Translations under genes and position numbers: made by a program
Notes under the pieces: model-generated
Database searches by the model: none
Seen by the model: only the letters and a program-made list of their open reading frames with translations
What the model was told of the DNA's origin: nothing
Source: an uncultured Roseburia sp.
GTDB taxonomy: Bacteria > Bacillota > Clostridia > Lachnospirales > Lachnospiraceae
Length of the DNA: 38,340 nt
Direction of reading: 5' to 3'
Assembly: GCA_930989305.1 (NCBI GenBank)
Contig: CAKNLF010000008.1
Coordinates: forward strand, 1-38,340
In this document: piece by piece, positions 34,873 through 38,340 of the stretch
Layout: the number at the start of each line of letters is the position of its first letter
Numbering within the stretch: the stretch's first letter is position 1

Positions 34873-36924
34873 TTATTTGCTGACGATTTTGTAATAACTT
34901 CTTGCTGTGACCAGATAAATGACAATGTACAGCAGGGCAAATCCCGCGAATGTTCCGATCAAACAGTAAATGAAGTATTTTACGTCGCCCATTGCCAGTA
35001 CGGACAGCAGTCTGGATACAATGGGGAAGGCAAAAGCGGAATGTATGCCGGCTACTACCAGGGGCAGGAAAAATACCATAAGTACCTGGGAGCGGATATA
35101 TTTCCGGATATTTTCTTTGGACAATCCCACATTCTGCATAATCTCATATCGTTTCGCGTCCTGAAGCCCTTCGGAAATCTGTTTATAGTATATGATCAGC
35201 ACGGTGGCGATCAGGAAAATGATACTCAGGAAGATACCTATGAAGAACATGCTTCCATAGAGAGAGAGGAAGCTGTCCCGGTTGCCGGAACGGGTCTCCG
35301 CGTTGACAGATAAAAGTTCTGAACCGTCTTCCAGACCGGATCCCGCCTGCTGTTCAAAGGCGGTCTGGGTATCCTCGTATCTGTTCTGGAACTGTTTTAC
35401 AATGGTTTCGGATTTTGACATATCCGATACGTTAAATCCGCAGTAATAATCAATAGAAGAGGCATTGTCGCCGTAGACATTTGTCTGCAGATCGTATAAA
35501 TGCAGAAGCGTGTCTGTACTGTCCACTACCACGTAATATACATCCAGTCCCACATTGGCGGAAAATGCCTCCTGCTCCGGAAAGTCATCCAGTGTATCCG
35601 CTACGGTAAACTCTTCCCCCATAAGAGAAAGACTATCGTAGGGGTAAGGAGACCCTGTGTTGGAATATACCAGGATTTCGTTTTTGTCCAGGACCGGCTG
35701 TTCACCGGAAAGCCGTCCGTAATCATCCGCAGATGTAAAAATAAGGGAGCAGATGTTGTTGACATTAACGGAAATGCCGGATTCATCAGTCAGAAAAGTA
35801 TCTCCCTCCTGCTGCGCGCCGATGCCAAGGGCCGTTACATAAATTTCGTTGGAAACACTGACCCCTTCTTCTGCGGCAATGTCGTTGAGCAGGGTGTGAG
35901 CGCGGTCAAAATACCGGTCCGAGTAATTTGCCGTCCGCAAGTAAGCATTTACATTGACTTCTCTTGGGTATCGGGTCTTCATCACGTTGTCAGTACCTGC
36001 GTACAGAGACAGTGTGGTGGAGATTGCGATGATCACCATTGTAGAAAGAATGCAGATGCTGGCCAGACTGGCGGCATTTTGTTTCATACGGTAGATCATG
36101 TTGGATACATTAATAAAGTGGCTGGCTTTATAATAATATTTTTTGTTTTTGCGCAGAGCCTTCAGCCAAATGATGCTTCCTGCTATAAACAGCAGGTAAG
36201 TGCCGGCTACCACAAAGAGGACGGCCAGGAAAAACAGACCGAAAGCTGCCAGCGGGTTGGTAATGCTCACCGAAATCCCGTATCCGATCACAATGGAAAC
36301 AATGCCAAGAATGGCCAGGAGCCATTTGCTCCGGGGCTCTTTTTCCCCAACGCTGCTTCCACGGAGAAGGGCAATGGTATTGGAAAAACGGATCTGGCGG
36401 AAGGCGTTTAAAAACAGTATCAGGTAGATGACTGCGAACAATATAATGGTATAGAGGATAGAAGCTTTTGAAATTTCAAATCCCAGGGGGATTTCAGCGT
36501 CCATCAGGCGCAGCAGACCTACATAAGCCAGTTTGTAGAGCAGGATACCTGCCAGAATTCCGCAGACCAGGCTGATAACTGCCACAATAAAGGTTTCGTT
36601 CAGGATGATCCGGGCAATGTGCCGCTTTTCCAGTCCCAGCACATTGTAAATGCCGAATTCGTGTTTCCTTTGCTTGGTAAGGAAACTGTTAGTATAAAAC
36701 AGAAAAATAGTTGAAAAAATGATCATCAGGCCGGTGCCGATCTTCAGCATATACCGGATTGCTTCGGAACCGTAGACCATATCCAGATTGGAGTTGGTGG
36801 ACAGGGCCTGAATGATGTAAAACAGCGTAACCATCAGAATACATGTGAGAATGTATGGGATATACATCCGTTTGTTTTTTCGGATGCAGTCCACGGCAAA
36901 CTTACGGTAAAATCCTCTTTTCAT
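34873..36924 (-). CDS. FtsX-type ABC permease of the Bce family
   Basis: A 683-residue membrane protein with the BceB layout: one N-terminal helix, a cluster of helices to about residue 310, a large extracellular domain of about 200 residues between roughly 315 and 530, and three or more C-terminal helices. FLTKQRKHEFGIYNVLGLEKRHI is the FtsX/MacB-type cytoplasmic segment, and its C-terminal counterpart is LQDAKRYEIMQNVGLSKENI. Bce permeases recognise peptide antibiotics acting on the cell wall, such as bacitracin, and pass the signal to a histidine kinase. The start overlaps the ATPase stop by four bases. The drug or peptide cannot be named from sequence. Confidence 0.9.
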   Translation of the reverse strand: MKRGFYRKFAVDCIRKNKRMYIPYILTCILMVTLFYIIQALSTNSNLDMVYGSEAIRYMLKIGTGLMIIFSTIFLFYTNSFLTKQRKHEFGIYNVLGLEKRHIARIILNETFIVAVISLVCGILAGILLYKLAYVGLLRLMDAEIPLGFEISKASILYTIILFAVIYLILFLNAFRQIRFSNTIALLRGSSVGEKEPRSKWLLAILGIVSIVIGYGISVSITNPLAAFGLFFLAVLFVVAGTYLLFIAGSIIWLKALRKNKKYYYKASHFINVSNMIYRMKQNAASLASICILSTMVIIAISTTLSLYAGTDNVMKTRYPREVNVNAYLRTANYSDRYFDRAHTLLNDIAAEEGVSVSNEIYVTALGIGAQQEGDTFLTDESGISVNVNNICSLIFTSADDYGRLSGEQPVLDKNEILVYSNTGSPYPYDSLSLMGEEFTVADTLDDFPEQEAFSANVGLDVYYVVVDSTDTLLHLYDLQTNVYGDNASSIDYYCGFNVSDMSKSETIVKQFQNRYEDTQTAFEQQAGSGLEDGSELLSVNAETRSGNRDSFLSLYGSMFFIGIFLSIIFLIATVLIIYYKQISEGLQDAKRYEIMQNVGLSKENIRKYIRSQVLMVFFLPLVVAGIHSAFAFPIVSRLLSVLAMGDVKYFIYCLIGTFAGFALLYIVIYLVTARSYYKIVSK

Positions 36925-37685
36925 CGATCCACACCACCTGTCTGAAGTATCGTCAGAGAGTTGGCGATATTCTGATACATTTCTTCGGAAGAACGGTCTC
37001 CTTTGTACAGCTGATGGAATACGGTGCCGTCCTTAATGAAAAGTACCCGGCTGGCATGACTGGCTGCCTTGGTGGAGTGGGTGACCATCAGAATAGTCTG
37101 CCCTTCTTTGTTGATCTCATTGAAGAGATCCAGCAGTTCGTCAGTAGAACGGGAATCAAGCGCTCCGGTAGGCTCGTCGGCCAGTATCAGCTGAGGCTCT
37201 GTGATCAGAGCTCTTGCCACCGCGGCGCGCTGTTTCTGCCCTCCGGACACTTCATAGGGATATTTGGAAAGCAGATCTGAGATCCCCAGTTTGGCCGCTA
37301 TGGGAAGCAGACGGCTGCGCATTTCCTGGTACGGGGTCCCTGAGAGTACCAGGGGGAGCATAATGTTGTCTTTCAGATTAAAAGTGTCCAAAAGATTGAA
37401 ATCCTGAAAAACAAAGCCCAGATTATCCCGGCGGAAAGCGGACATTTCTCTGTCCGGAATATCCAGGATATTTTTGCCGTTAAGCTGTACGATGCCGCTG
37501 GTAGGTTTATCCAGAGCCGCCAGAATATTTAGCAGGGTGGTTTTGCCGGAACCGGACTCTCCCATGATCGCGATATATTCTCCCTGATTAACTGAGAAGG
37601 TAACATCCGAAAGCGCCTGGACCTGATTGCCGGCAAAACGGGTGGTATATATTTTCTTTAGACTGTGAACTTCTAATATTGCCAT
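36921..37685 (-). CDS. BceA-type ABC ATPase
   Basis: A 254-residue ATPase of the MacB/BceA group. Walker A is GESGSGKTTLL, the Q-loop is FQDFNLLDTF, the signature is VSGGQKQRAAVARAL, Walker B is LILADEPTGALDS and the H-loop is MVTHS; all key residues are intact. It powers the permease encoded directly downstream, with a four-base overlap that couples translation. The start is ATG at 37685 after AAGGAGGT. Its promoter region holds a TATACT and two dyads suited to a response regulator. Confidence 0.93.
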   Translation of the reverse strand: MAILEVHSLKKIYTTRFAGNQVQALSDVTFSVNQGEYIAIMGESGSGKTTLLNILAALDKPTSGIVQLNGKNILDIPDREMSAFRRDNLGFVFQDFNLLDTFNLKDNIMLPLVLSGTPYQEMRSRLLPIAAKLGISDLLSKYPYEVSGGQKQRAAVARALITEPQLILADEPTGALDSRSTDELLDLFNEINKEGQTILMVTHSTKAASHASRVLFIKDGTVFHQLYKGDRSSEEMYQNIANSLTILQTGGVDR

Positions 37686-37718
37686 GTCAATGACCTCCTT
37701 TTGTTTCTTTCTGGACTC

Positions 37719-37796
37719 AGTATAGCAAAAGTGCAGGATCCGCTGCCATTTCTCTGGCTAACAATTCACAGCCAAACCTTGCAAAAGTGAAAGGTT
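37719..37796 (-). promoter_or_regulatory. Promoter and candidate operator dyads of the Bce transporter genes
   Basis: On the minus strand a -10 TATACT lies at 37719-37724 with no good -35, which fits an activator-dependent promoter. Upstream are two dyads with equal 10-base spacers, TGGCT/AGCCA (37755-37774) and AACCTT/AAGGTT (37775-37796), directly abutting each other. GCAAAAGTG also occurs twice, at 37725-37733 and 37781-37789. A Bce-type response regulator is a likely binder (inference). Confidence 0.5.
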
Positions 37797-37798
37797 GC

Positions 37799-38340
37799 CT
37801 ATTCTACGTCCAGAAACTTCCGGGAAAGATCAATGAAAAAGGAAGTGCCTTTGCCTACTTCTGAGGTAACGGAGATGGGATGGGAAAGGCGGTCCAGTAT
37901 CTTTTTGCACAGATAGAGACCAAGGCCGGTGGCGTGTTTGTCTACCCGGCCATTGTATCCGGTATAACTTTTTTCGAAAATTCTGGGGAGATCCTCTTTG
38001 GCAATGCCTATGCCTGTATCGGAAATGGAAAGTATCTGCCTGTGATCCACCCGGATGGTCACGCTGCCCTTGCTGGTATATTTAATGGCGTTGGACAGGA
38101 TCTGCTCAATGACAAAAGAGAGCCACTTTTCATCGGTAAGCACCTTTTGGTCAGTGGATTCATAATCCAGGGAGATTTTTTTCTGGACAAACTGGCCGGC
38201 GTATTTGCGGACTGCCTGACGTATGATATTGTCCAGATCATAATATTTCAGTACGAAATCCGCGGAGGGGCTGTCCAGGCGGAAATAGCAAAGCACCATT
38301 TCCACGTACTGTTCGATCCGGAACAGCTCGTTTTTCATTT
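37799..38340 (-). CDS. Bce-type sensor histidine kinase, 5' part outside the window
   Basis: The C-terminal 180 residues of a histidine kinase. The segment ELFRIEQYVEMVLCYFRL is the end of the dimerisation helix pair typical of BceS-like kinases. The ATP-binding domain shows the N-box EQILSNAIKYT, the G1 box SDTGIGIAKEDLP, the F-box RIFEKSYTG and the G2 box HATGLGLYLCKKI. The phosphoacceptor His and the membrane part lie beyond base 38340. Such kinases are intramembrane sensors lacking a large outer domain and rely on the Bce permease to detect the peptide. A response regulator gene is expected further upstream, outside the window. Confidence 0.9.
   Translation of the reverse strand, partial: MKNELFRIEQYVEMVLCYFRLDSPSADFVLKYYDLDNIIRQAVRKYAGQFVQKKISLDYESTDQKVLTDEKWLSFVIEQILSNAIKYTSKGSVTIRVDHRQILSISDTGIGIAKEDLPRIFEKSYTGYNGRVDKHATGLGLYLCKKILDRLSHPISVTSEVGKGTSFFIDLSRKFLDVE

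Noticed and set aside
35500..36411. 303-residue plus-strand frame inside the Bce permease gene
   Set aside because: Opposite strand to a clear 683-residue permease; composition is that of a shadow frame.

Overview
The window looks like a chromosomal segment of a low-to-mid-GC Gram-positive gut anaerobe of the Clostridia, most likely family Lachnospiraceae. The basis is the rpoB-rpoC-rpsL-rpsG-fusA-tuf order, a 139-residue S12, strong AGGAGG ribosome binding sites, GTG and TTG starts, many intrinsic terminators, and accessory genes typical of that family. I cannot fix the genus. I see no tRNA, rRNA, CRISPR array or insertion sequence.

Layout. (1) 1-11435: core transcription and translation block, rpoB (5' end cut by the window) and rpoC, a terminator, then rpsL, rpsG, fusA and tuf. 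rpsL and tuf each have their own near-consensus sigma-A promoter. (2) 11566-13312: a uroporphyrinogen-decarboxylase-fold protein and, on the minus strand, a TRIC/UPF0126 membrane protein. (3) 13398-25936: a catabolic locus with a PucR-type regulator, an M20 metallohydrolase, a DUF1989 protein, an adenine-deaminase-like amidohydrolase, a cyclase/formamidase-fold protein, a complete five-gene branched-chain-amino-acid-type ABC importer, and an NCS2 (xanthine/uracil type) permease behind its own promoter. (4) 26049-29824: a nitroreductase (minus), then a PepSY lipoprotein, an ABC-class predicted ATPase and a YgjP-like zinc metalloprotease in one operon. (5) 30108-34201: a radical SAM protein, a membrane glycosyltransferase and a CorA-type transporter. 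(6) 34179-34717: a decay scar in which a headless TetR regulator and a broken second copy of the radical SAM gene lie back to back. (7) 34873-38340: a minus-strand Bce-type peptide-sensing/detoxification module (permease, ATPase, and a histidine kinase cut by the window end).

The most interesting part is region 3. Four different C-N bond hydrolases or hydrolase-like proteins are encoded beside a dedicated importer and a PucR regulator. That layout suggests import and stepwise opening or deamination of a nitrogen-rich ring compound, possibly purine-related. The set is not the known anaerobic urate cluster. Three features point to altered chemistry or energetics: the adenine-deaminase-like enzyme has Asn where the family has a probable metal-binding His; the first importer ATPase lacks a canonical ABC signature; and the second has Asp in place of the catalytic Glu. 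Together the last two predict one competent and one degenerate ATP site. The substrate cannot be read from sequence alone.
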